Shown here in pieces: positions 1 through 5,912 of a DNA stretch of 6,793 nt. The DNA is from Synechococcus sp. UW140 (lineage in GTDB: Bacteria > Cyanobacteriota > Cyanobacteriia > PCC-6307 > Cyanobiaceae): positions 1-6,793 of the forward strand of contig CAMDWF010000125.1 in the NCBI GenBank assembly GCA_945878795.1, written 5' to 3'. The translations under genes were made by a program, and so were the position numbers. Within the stretch, counting starts at the first letter, position 1. Every line of letters starts with the position of its first letter. A model generated the notes under the pieces. It was not told the DNA's origin. It worked only from the letters and a program-made list of their open reading frames with translations, and did no database searches.

Positions 1-383
1 TCCTCATCGGCAAGGCCACGGATGCGCTCATCAAAGCCTTCGTAATGGCCACAGAGCAACACCAACTGGTCGTAGTTCTCGGCCCACCGCAGCAGATCCG
101 CCTGCCGCATGGGCTTACCCTGGGGACTCATGAGCAGGACACGGCGGCCGCTCCGCGCCGGAATCGCCTCAAAGGCGGCAAACACCGGCTCGGGCTTCAG
201 CACCATGCCGACTCCGCCCCCGTAGGGCAGGTCATCGACCTTGCGGTAGCGATCCGTGGCGTAATCACGGGGGTTATGGGTATGGAGTTCAGCGATGCCG
301 GCAGCGAAGGCACGGCCGATCACCCCCAGCTCCCGAAGGGGCTGGAACGCCTCGGGAATCAAACTGACCACATCCAGTCGCAT
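1..383 (-). CDS. trmD: tRNA (guanine-N1)-methyltransferase TrmD, C-terminus cut by window edge
   Basis: TrmD methylates N1 of G37, next to the anticodon of a subset of tRNAs, using S-adenosylmethionine, and so prevents +1 frameshifting; it is a cytoplasmic dimeric SPOUT-class enzyme with a trefoil knot. The sequence shows the family N-terminus MRLDVVSLIPEAF, the loop DLPYGGGVGM (residues 51-60), MSPQGK (85-90) and the cofactor-knot motif LLCGHYEGFDERI (109-121). All are standard for TrmD. Only 127 complete codons are visible; family members are usually near 230-250 residues, so about half is missing beyond the left edge. The ATG start at 381-383 has a purine-rich AAGGTG upstream and lies 13 nt after the lyase stop, so it is probably co-transcribed with the lyase gene and era. 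No lesion is visible. Confidence 0.97.
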   Translation of the reverse strand, partial: MRLDVVSLIPEAFQPLRELGVIGRAFAAGIAELHTHNPRDYATDRYRKVDDLPYGGGVGMVLKPEPVFAAFEAIPARSGRRVLLMSPQGKPMRQADLLRWAENYDQLVLLCGHYEGFDERIRGLADE

Positions 384-396
384 CAGCGAAACACCT

Positions 397-891
397 TCAC
401 AGAGCCTGGGAAGGCGGCCGACTGACGCGGCGAATCTCCGTACTGAAGCTGGCCCGTCCCGGTTCCCCATCCGCCCGGTGGGCCAGGCTGCTGCGCAAGC
501 GCAGATTGGGCTTGGCAAACCAGATCCGCTCACTAACCTTGCCGTCCTCGGCGGGACAGCCCAGTTCCAAAGTGCCGTCAGGCCAGAATTGCCAAGTGCC
601 TGAGGCGGTCTCCTGGCAGGGGGCGGCAAAGAGGGCCCGGCCATCCGCCAGGAAGGTCAAGGTGGTGACGGTGCCCCCCGGTGCGGTGACCCGGAGACCT
701 CCTGGGGCCTCGCTGGTGGCTGGGGCCAGATGGTCGACCTTGAGCTCACCCCGCTCGGAATCGTGCCAGGCATCATCGTCCTGGCTGGAGTTGATGGGGG
801 CGAACTGGCTGCGAAGGGCAATCCAATCACCCGCACAGAAGCTTAGGAACGCCTCGATGGTGGAGGGCGGAAAATCACTCAAGGGACTCAA
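397..891 (-). CDS. CpcS/CpeS-family phycobiliprotein chromophore lyase
   Basis: Members of this lipocalin-fold family attach bilins (phycocyanobilin, phycoerythrobilin) to cysteines of phycobiliprotein subunits. The 164-residue length fits the family. Visible hallmarks are an N-terminal FLSFCAGDWIALRSQF block (residues 15-30), SERGELKV (45-52), and the very characteristic C-terminal ERIWFAKPNLRLRSS (121-135) followed by SFSTEIRRV (148-156). The subfamily (CpcS, CpcU, CpeS, CpeU or a CpcV-like form) and the substrate subunit cannot be fixed from sequence alone, so no symbol is given. The frame has no ATG or GTG before the conserved region; TTG at 889-891 or TTG at 880-882 must serve, and an in-frame stop lies just upstream at about 907-909. 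No clear ribosome site is seen. The gene lies 33 nt after era and 13 nt before trmD, suggesting one operon with translational coupling. Confidence 0.85.
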   Translation of the reverse strand: MSPLSDFPPSTIEAFLSFCAGDWIALRSQFAPINSSQDDDAWHDSERGELKVDHLAPATSEAPGGLRVTAPGGTVTTLTFLADGRALFAAPCQETASGTWQFWPDGTLELGCPAEDGKVSERIWFAKPNLRLRSSLAHRADGEPGRASFSTEIRRVSRPPSQAL

Positions 892-924
892 GGACCAGGG
901 GAAGGATCAGCCGCAGCCATTGTC

Positions 925-1884
925 TCAGTCAGTGTTGTAGCCAAGTTCCGCCAGCCTGGTGGGACTGCGGCGCCAATGGGGCACCACCTTGACGAAGAGT
1001 TCCAGATACACAGGCCCATCCAACAGCTTCTGCATCGACAGCCGGGCCCCCTCACCGATGCGACGCAGCATCTGCCCCCCCTTGCCGATCACGATGGCCT
1101 TCTGGCTGCTGCGCTCCACCACAACGGTGGCCAGCACCGCCAACCTGGGCCCGTCTTCCACCATCCGCTCCACCCTGACGGCCACCGAATGGGGCACTTC
1201 CTCACGGGTGTGATGCAGCACCTGCTCCCGGATTAGCTCCTCAAGTAAGAGCTGCTCGGGCTGATCCGTCACGGCATCGGCCGGATAGAGGTGGGGCCCC
1301 AGGGGCAAAGCCAGACTCAGGGCCTGCACGAGCGCATCTGTGCCCTCGCCGGTCAGAGCACTGCAAAGGTGCAAGGGCCAGGATTGGCGGGAATGGGGTC
1401 CCGCCATCGGTTCGGCGACAGGGCCATCAAGCAACTGCCGATATTCCCTTGCCACGGCCAAACGCCGATCGGGATCGACCTGATCGCTCTTGTTGAGGGC
1501 GACCTGGACGGGGAAGCCACCCTGGCGCAGCAGCTCGACAATGAAGGCATCCCCACCACCTGGGGGCTGGGAACCATCCAACAACAACAACACGAGATCC
1601 ACCTCGCCAATGGCCGTGCGGGCACTGCGAACCAAACGCTCCCCCAAGAGATGGTGAGGCTTGTGAATCCCAGGCGTATCCAGAAGGACAATCTGGGCCC
1701 CAGGGGTGGTGAGGATGCCCCGCAACCGATGGCGGGTGGTCTGGGCCACAGGGGAGGTGATGGCCACCTTGGAACCGACCAGCTGATTGAGAAGGGTGGA
1801 TTTGCCAACGTTCGGACGCCCGATCAGGGCCACGAACCCAGAACGGAATTCATCGGTGCTGGCAACAGAGAGGGTGGAATCCAT
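925..1884 (-). CDS. era: GTPase Era, ribosome small-subunit assembly factor
   Basis: Era binds the 3' end of 16S rRNA through its KH domain and couples GTP hydrolysis to 30S maturation; it associates with ribosomes and membrane. All G motifs are intact: G1 GRPNVGKS (residues 22-29), G2 region TTRHRLRG (49-56), G3 DTPG (69-72), G4 NKSD (131-134) and G5 SAL (175-177). The C-terminal KH domain carries VIGKGG (265-270) and ends with the expected VKVVPHWRRSP stretch (298-308). At 319 residues it is slightly longer than the roughly 300 typical, because of a short N-terminal extension. The ATG at 1882-1884 is preceded closely by GAGG. No other ATG, GTG or TTG start in this frame lies nearby upstream. 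It is the first gene of the minus-strand group era, lyase, trmD, and is divergent from the 1941 gene. Confidence 0.98.
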   Translation of the reverse strand: MDSTLSVASTDEFRSGFVALIGRPNVGKSTLLNQLVGSKVAITSPVAQTTRHRLRGILTTPGAQIVLLDTPGIHKPHHLLGERLVRSARTAIGEVDLVLLLLDGSQPPGGGDAFIVELLRQGGFPVQVALNKSDQVDPDRRLAVAREYRQLLDGPVAEPMAGPHSRQSWPLHLCSALTGEGTDALVQALSLALPLGPHLYPADAVTDQPEQLLLEELIREQVLHHTREEVPHSVAVRVERMVEDGPRLAVLATVVVERSSQKAIVIGKGGQMLRRIGEGARLSMQKLLDGPVYLELFVKVVPHWRRSPTRLAELGYNTD

Positions 1885-1898
1885 ATCCTCAACATTGA

Positions 1899-1913
1899 CA
1901 GCCCTCCGGGCTG
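1899..1913. other. Short perfect inverted repeat in the era divergent gap
   Basis: CAGCCC, a 3-nt loop TCC, then GGGCTG form a perfect 6-bp hairpin in the 56-nt gap between era and the divergent gene at 1941. A TTGACA (1895-1900), identical to the -35 consensus, overlaps its left arm on the plus strand, but no -10-like sequence lies 16-18 nt downstream, where the DNA is GC-rich. The hairpin could fold in either 5' leader, or could be chance in GC-rich DNA. Its function is not established. Confidence 0.3.
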
Positions 1914-1940
1914 CCGTCCCGCCCCCACCCCTGGCAGCCC

Positions 1941-2501
1941 ATGAGCAACCACCTGAACAGCGATCCCAGCCATGCAGACCATCCCGTAGCGAATCCCATA
2001 GGGTTTCGGGAAGCCATGGATCTCGCTAGCCAGTGGCTGGACGAATGGGAACAGGATGAGTTGAGCGATGAGGTGCTGGGAGAGCGGGTCTGGGATTTAG
2101 TGACGAGCCGCGATGGGGCGAGGGGTTTCTTCGTGGTGGCGTTGGCAGGGGAAGGACCCGTACTGGACCGCATGCCCGAGGCCCTGATCCAGCGCCTGCG
2201 TCTGGCGGGCGAGGGGGTTGTCGATCTCACCGCCATGAATCTGGCCATGGGCACAGCCATGGCCGTCCATCACGAGCGCAACCAAGACAGGGTGGCAGCC
2301 CTGGCGTCCCAACGAGTCAGTGAGCGCAGCCGCGCCTTGCTGCGCCTACTAGAACCCAATCTCGTCAAGCTCCGCCTCGAATCGCTGCTGGCCGGAACGC
2401 GGGGCGAAGGGCAAGACGTGGATTTCCTGGAGCGGTGGGGTTACGACGCCGAACAACGGGATAAAATTGCAGCTGCCATTGAAGCCGTGGCCGAAAATTA
2501 A
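1941..2501 (+). CDS. Conserved-looking cyanobacterial protein of unknown function
   Basis: I do not recognise a named family. The 186-residue product looks soluble, acidic in its first half and mainly helical, with no signal peptide or membrane segment. The segment FREAMDLASQWLDEWEQDEL (residues 22-41) is probably the start of the folded part. It is followed by SRDGARGFFVVALAGEGPVL (56-75), a VVDLTAMNLAMGTAMAVHH stretch (93-111), an Arg/Leu-rich helix (125-152) and FLERWGYDAEQRDKIAAAIE (162-181). The DGARGFFVV block followed by AMNLAMGTAMA suggests a real conserved fold rather than a spurious frame. ATG at 1941 is taken as the start, though no good ribosome site precedes it; ATG at 2016 (residue 26) is an alternative with FREA upstream. 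It is transcribed divergently from era and convergently with the 2553 gene, so it is probably monocistronic. Codon composition matches the high-GC neighbours. Confidence 0.85.
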   Translation: MSNHLNSDPSHADHPVANPIGFREAMDLASQWLDEWEQDELSDEVLGERVWDLVTSRDGARGFFVVALAGEGPVLDRMPEALIQRLRLAGEGVVDLTAMNLAMGTAMAVHHERNQDRVAALASQRVSERSRALLRLLEPNLVKLRLESLLAGTRGEGQDVDFLERWGYDAEQRDKIAAAIEAVAEN

Positions 2502-2525
2502 AGAATAATTAATATTATCTTAGAC

Positions 2526-2551
2526 AAAAGCTCAAGCCATCGACGCTTTTT
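2526..2551. terminator. Weak bidirectional terminator candidate between convergent genes
   Basis: The 51-nt gap between the convergent stops (2501 and 2553) is strikingly AT-rich for this genome. AAAAGC (2526-2531) can pair with GCTTTT (2545-2550) across a 13-nt loop. On the plus strand the right arm runs into a T stretch, and on the minus strand the complementary T run follows the other arm, so it could end transcripts from both sides. The stem is short and AT-rich. A second AT-only arm pair, ATAAT/ATTAT around a TAAT loop, lies near 2504-2518. Support is positional and structural only. Confidence 0.35.
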
Positions 2552-2552
2552 C

Positions 2553-3242
2553 CTAAAAACGAAGATAAAGCAAAGCCATAGCCTCCCAGTCGGCGTCGTC
2601 AAGAGCAGATTGGTAAATATAGTTTACATTCAGCCCCACGGTCAAATGGGGCAACAGATTGAGGTCAACTCCCCCTGTGAGCATGGCATCGGTCGTGTGG
2701 GTGGTATCTGTGTTAGTAGCCAGGCCACCGCCGAGATAAGGAGAAATGAGTGCGCGGGGGAATAAATCAAGGGTGATGGGCATCTGGAAGGCTCCATCAC
2801 TGTTATCAACACCCTGCAGGTCCCTGTTCAAGAAAATATAAGTGGGCCTTAGGGAAACTCCTAACTCTTCACCGAAGGCATAGCCAAGGCGCCCGGTCAA
2901 CACAGGACTGGGGCGATCCCCAGCAAAGCCGTGGTATCCCGTTCCAATGCCAAAAATCGGGCCCGGCAGGGTTGCAGGGTCGACAACGGGTATGGATGTC
3001 CCGACAGCAACTTGAGGTTGTGGGGCTGGCGGAAGTACCTCATACCGGGATACCGGCCGCCAGGCCAGGGGATTGACGCGGGGATCAGCAATGGGACTCC
3101 AGGAGGCTGCAGGGGCCTGGGGGGCCACCTGGCGCCAAGGTGCCAGGGGTTGGAGGCCCTGGGCCATAACCGGTGGGGTCGCTGCCGCCAAGAAAACAGC
3201 AACGCCCGCGGTAAACCTGGCAACAGGAGAGCGGAACATCAC
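2553..3242 (-). CDS. Small outer-membrane beta-barrel protein, signal peptide plus Pro-rich linker
   Basis: This is predicted to be secreted and inserted in the outer membrane; its substrate or role is unknown. The first residues carry Arg followed by a hydrophobic run (about 9-21) and a cleavage-like VMA|Q near residue 27. Residues 29-92 form a Pro/Ala-rich linker. Residues 94-229 show alternating polar/apolar strands rich in Gly, Tyr and Thr: GPIFGIGTGYHGF, GRLGYAF, LGVSLRPTYIFL, ISPYLGGGLATNT, MLTGGVDLN and LTVGLNVNYIY, ending in LLYLRF with the terminal Phe of a beta-signal recognised by the BAM machinery. The size suits an 8-stranded barrel of the OmpA/OmpW-like sort. The start is either GTG at 3240-3242 or ATG at 3237-3239. 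The ATG overlaps the upstream stop as TGATG, so translation is probably coupled to the 415-residue protein. It is the last gene of the minus-strand group that begins with the Wza-like exporter. Confidence 0.8.
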   Translation of the reverse strand: MMFRSPVARFTAGVAVFLAAATPPVMAQGLQPLAPWRQVAPQAPAASWSPIADPRVNPLAWRPVSRYEVLPPAPQPQVAVGTSIPVVDPATLPGPIFGIGTGYHGFAGDRPSPVLTGRLGYAFGEELGVSLRPTYIFLNRDLQGVDNSDGAFQMPITLDLFPRALISPYLGGGLATNTDTTHTTDAMLTGGVDLNLLPHLTVGLNVNYIYQSALDDADWEAMALLYLRF

Positions 3243-4486
3243 GAAGCAGGTTGGGGAGCTGGAGGTGCTGGGGAGAGTGCCTGGGGGACACTTGGGGCCG
3301 GCGCTGGAGCTTTCTCTAGAGCGGGAGCCCCAGGAGCCGACGGAGCAGGTGAAGGCACTGTGGATTGTGGGGCCACGATCGGGGCTGCCGCCGCTTCAGC
3401 AGGTTTGGGCGCAGGGGTCTCCCTTCGGATCTCGGAGACTGGAGAGACAGCTGCTGAAGGAGCAGGGGCCGAAGACTTGGGTGCGGGAGCAACCGCAGGC
3501 TGGGGAGCAGCAAGGGCAGCGGCAGCCGGCGATGCCGGCGCAACGGATCCCGAAGCATTGACCACAGGCTGGGCCTTGACCGCCGTTGATCTCAGCGGTG
3601 GCAGCTCCTTGAGGGGTTCCACATGCACGATGGCCGGAGCTAGACGACCCGAGGCGGGTAGATCCTGGCGACCACTCCAACCGCGAATCGCCTCCAGGAC
3701 CGCTGGATCTTCCGGTTTTGACAGCAGATCAACGCTGCCGTCGGACTGCAACGCCAAAGGTACTGCTACAGCACGAGAGACCTTCATCGAAGGCACGTGG
3801 ACCACTCGGGCTGCCTCCAACTGGACGGGGGGCCTCAAGGTCGAGGGGATATTGATGGCGTTGAGGGCCCGACGCATAGGTTCCCGCCAGGCCTGGGGCA
3901 GGGGGGCCAACGGATCAGAAGAACGGGCCAGACGGGCGCGCTCGGAGAGGGCGACCGCCGGGATCGGTGCAGCTTGTAGATCATGCAAGGTCAAAGGCCC
4001 TCCCAAGAGCTCCGCAGGCGTGAACGAACGCTGCAACAAGTCGTAGCCGGAGGCACTGGCGAGGGGACCAACGGCTGAGGAGCGGGACCCTACTAATAAG
4101 GACGGAGATGGGGCCTGCAAAGCGAACTTGAAAGCTCGCCGGGTGGTCGTAGCCTGGCCAACTGAGATAGCTTTTTCAGAACCATCGAGCAGTTGACCCA
4201 CCTGGGCATGGGCTGCGGGCGATGAAGCCCCGAGCAGAACTCCACTGTCAGGAGTTTTTGATCGGCCAGCTAGTGCAAAGTCATCCGAAGATGAGGGATT
4301 CTGCAAAGGAGGCGCAGGCAGAGACGCCGCCAACTCCGCCTGAGGCAGGGCGAGAGGACTTGAGCGACGGGCCTCCGCTTGCCACCGGTCATGAAAATCG
4401 ATGGCTACAAGAGGTAGCCAAAGGGACTGGGATAGCAGGGCCCATGCTACGGCCCTGGTGTTAACGGCTTGGCGATAATCATCCAT
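3239..4486 (-). CDS. Membrane-anchored Pro/Ala-rich protein with possible TonB-C-like segment
   Basis: I do not recognise this 415-residue protein as a named family. A hydrophobic segment near the N-terminus (about residues 12-29) fits a single inner-membrane anchor or an uncleaved signal. Residues 32-200 are low in obvious domains. Residues about 236-290 read like a divergent TonB C-terminal domain: VAVPLALQSDGSVDLL, then DPAVLEAIRGW, and closing with APAIVHVEPL. This matches the strand, DG turn, ssg-like loop, helix ending in W and final strand order of that family, but the similarity is weak and is my inference. Residues about 306-415 are a Pro/Ala/Ser/Val low-complexity tail, unusual because TonB proteins carry such regions before the C-terminal domain, not after it. 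The anchor lacks a TonB-style SxxxH. The ATG at 4484-4486 lies 36 nt after the Wza-like stop without a good ribosome site. The stop overlaps the next start. The likely role is periplasmic, supporting export or the outer-membrane barrel. Confidence 0.8.
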   Translation of the reverse strand: MDDYRQAVNTRAVAWALLSQSLWLPLVAIDFHDRWQAEARRSSPLALPQAELAASLPAPPLQNPSSSDDFALAGRSKTPDSGVLLGASSPAAHAQVGQLLDGSEKAISVGQATTTRRAFKFALQAPSPSLLVGSRSSAVGPLASASGYDLLQRSFTPAELLGGPLTLHDLQAAPIPAVALSERARLARSSDPLAPLPQAWREPMRRALNAINIPSTLRPPVQLEAARVVHVPSMKVSRAVAVPLALQSDGSVDLLSKPEDPAVLEAIRGWSGRQDLPASGRLAPAIVHVEPLKELPPLRSTAVKAQPVVNASGSVAPASPAAAALAAPQPAVAPAPKSSAPAPSAAVSPVSEIRRETPAPKPAEAAAAPIVAPQSTVPSPAPSAPGAPALEKAPAPAPSVPQALSPAPPAPQPAS

Positions 4487-4522
4487 GGTGACTAAGGAGT
4501 GGGTGAAAGGATAAACGGGAGG

Positions 4523-5776
4523 TCATCGGCCATTGTTATTATTGTTGTTATTCCAATAATTCCAGTAATTGGCGTAATTCAAAACAGTATTGAGGGCACC
4601 GATAGGCTCGGAAATATCATTAAAGAAAGTCAGAGCCTTGCCATAAAGGTTACTGCGAACAATTATAGTGTCACCATTCCGCAAAGGTGGATTAGTCAAA
4701 TTAGAAACAGGTAAATCCTCCTTGTAGGAAAATATCTGACGCGTCGTCGTGCCATTGCGGTTGAAGCGCACCAATTCAATGCGATTCATCTTGGCCCGAC
4801 GCCGTATCAACCCTCCCGATCGGAACAGAGCCTCTATGAGTGGGGTATTAGCAGGCAAGGCGAGCTGTCCAGGCGCCTTCACCTCCCCAATTACAGTCAC
4901 ACTGATGGTCGGAGGCGCCAAATTAGTTTGACCTATCGCCAGGACTTCCTCAGGGACCGGCTGTATAGATCGCGAGACAACTATAGTGTCTCCATCAAAC
5001 AATACCGGATTTTGCAGCTGATTACCATTGGCAAATAAATCAATAAGATTTAAAGTTGTTTCTTTTTGAGCACCTGCGGGGCCGGCGAGTCGCCGTAAAC
5101 GGATGTTGCGAGCATCCGCATTAACTGTGACGCCACCTGCAGTTTGAATGGCCTCTACAGGGTTGGAGAAAGAACCAAGAGGATAAAGACCTGGTCGAGT
5201 TACCTCCCCAACAATCGTCACCCTAACAGGCCTAGGAGATGTTAGGGTTAGAGTTAATTGTGGTCGAACCAGCTGCTTGGAGTAGAGAGAGGTTAACCAA
5301 CGTGTTGCCTGGCCGATGGTGAGACCAATTAGCTGAACCGAACCAACAAGTGGCAATGTAGTAGTGCCGTCAGCCAAGATGCCAAAAGTACCGCCCAAGG
5401 ACTTGGCTTCGGGATCCGAAAAAGTTAGCTGTAATCCATCGCCAGGGCCAAGAGTATAAAGATCACTATATAGTTCGGGGAGTGAAAGAGATCTCTCAGC
5501 CGCGGGCGACGGACTAGGCGTCAGCCGGCGATCCAACAAAACAGGCCCGGGTGAATTGGGCGTTAGCGCATAATTAGCATGAATACGCAACTCCGGGCTC
5601 CCGGGATCAACGGACGCAAGAGAACCTCTTAACGGGGCCGCAAAAAGGCCCCCAGGCGAGCCGACGAGGGAAGCGGCGGCAGAAAGGGCCAGCCAGCGAC
5701 TAAAACCCTGTCGCCGAGGAGCAGGAAGGCCAGGCAAGGGAATTGGAGACAGGTTGTCTGGACTGGAATTCCTCAC
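4523..5776 (-). CDS. Wza-type polysaccharide export protein (Poly_export + two SLBB domains)
   Basis: Proteins of the outer-membrane polysaccharide exporter (OPX/Wza) family form a periplasmic and outer-membrane channel for capsule or exopolysaccharide. Numbered from the longest possible frame (TTG at 5842), the Poly_export domain spans about 129-202 (YTLGPGDGLQLTF, then ILADGTTTLPLVGSVQLIGL). Two SLBB domains follow, at about 207-289 (VTIVGEVTRPGLYPL to GDTIVV) and 315-395 (VTVIGEVKAPGQLALP to GDTIIV). After these, residues 400-430 look like an amphipathic aromatic helix able to insert in the outer membrane, and the protein ends in seven Asn plus Gly-Arg. A signal peptide runs from the Arg pair (43-44) through an Ala/Leu core (50-69). 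No cysteine occurs anywhere, so it is not a lipoprotein, unlike E. coli Wza. I prefer GTG at 5774-5776 (417 residues) because it gives a normal signal-peptide N-region; TTG at 5840-5842 adds 22 residues. It is first in the minus-strand group and divergent from the Wzc-like gene. Confidence 0.93.
   Translation of the reverse strand: MRNSSPDNLSPIPLPGLPAPRRQGFSRWLALSAAASLVGSPGGLFAAPLRGSLASVDPGSPELRIHANYALTPNSPGPVLLDRRLTPSPSPAAERSLSLPELYSDLYTLGPGDGLQLTFSDPEAKSLGGTFGILADGTTTLPLVGSVQLIGLTIGQATRWLTSLYSKQLVRPQLTLTLTSPRPVRVTIVGEVTRPGLYPLGSFSNPVEAIQTAGGVTVNADARNIRLRRLAGPAGAQKETTLNLIDLFANGNQLQNPVLFDGDTIVVSRSIQPVPEEVLAIGQTNLAPPTISVTVIGEVKAPGQLALPANTPLIEALFRSGGLIRRRAKMNRIELVRFNRNGTTTRQIFSYKEDLPVSNLTNPPLRNGDTIIVRSNLYGKALTFFNDISEPIGALNTVLNYANYWNYWNNNNNNNGR
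4532..4552 (-). repeat. Trinucleotide-like tract coding for seven asparagines
   Basis: Seven consecutive Asn codons, a mixture of AAT and AAC, end the Wza-like gene just before Gly-Arg-stop. They follow an NYWNYW duplication (about 4553-4570), also built from AAT, TAC/TAT and TGG codons. The mixture of codons makes current slippage less likely than for a pure repeat, but the tract is a plausible length-variable site. Confidence 0.6.
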
Positions 5777-5912
5777 GAAAACCGCAAGTTCGTTGGGGAA
5801 CCTTAACCGATACCAACTGGAGCCTCCGAGACCCGAAAGCAAAAGCGGTCACTTACGAAGTACTCCGGTCCTTGCATGGGCCTAAAATACCAAAGATCTG
5901 AGCTGATTTGCC
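5777..5912. promoter_or_regulatory. Divergent intergenic region, probable shared promoters
   Basis: The Wza-like and Wzc-like genes diverge from here, so both promoters should lie in this region or just inside the genes. On the plus strand TAAAAT (5883-5888) differs from the -10 consensus at one base and sits 24 nt before the GTG at 5913, but no convincing -35 lies 16-18 nt upstream. On the minus strand TATTTT (complement of 5884-5889) overlaps the same site. If the upstream TTG at 5842 is the true Wza-like start, the gap is only 70 nt (5843-5912). No clear operator palindrome was seen apart from AGATCT at 5894-5899. Confidence 0.35.

Noticed and set aside
506..940. Plus-strand open frame of 144 codons opposite the lyase gene
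   Set aside because: It is antisense to the CpcS/CpeS-family frame, which carries family motifs; this frame has none.
1291..1944. Plus-strand open frame of 217 codons opposite era
   Set aside because: It lies wholly antisense to a well-supported era with intact G motifs, and its translation shows no recognisable fold.
3316..3558. Minus-strand Leu/Pro/Arg-rich frame within the Pro/Ala tail region
   Set aside because: It is a frame-shifted reading of the Pro/Ala-coding DNA; GC-rich repeats produce such Leu/Pro/Arg frames by themselves.
2931..4046. Plus-strand open frame of 371 codons, Gly/Ala/Arg-rich
   Set aside because: It is the mirror of the GC-rich minus-strand coding of the 415-residue and barrel genes; its composition is low-complexity (GAGAG-type runs) and no domain, signal or ribosome site supports it.
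4238..4259. Hairpin AACTCC/GGAGTT followed by a T run on the plus strand, resembling a rho-independent terminator
   Set aside because: It lies inside the minus-strand coding sequence and points the opposite way, with no plus-strand gene upstream. The stem is only 6 bp, so chance is the simplest explanation.
5883..5888. TAAAAT as a definite -10 promoter of the Wzc-like gene
   Set aside because: No matching -35 lies at proper spacing, and such a hexamer is common in AT-richer stretches; it is kept only as a weak hint in the intergenic entry.
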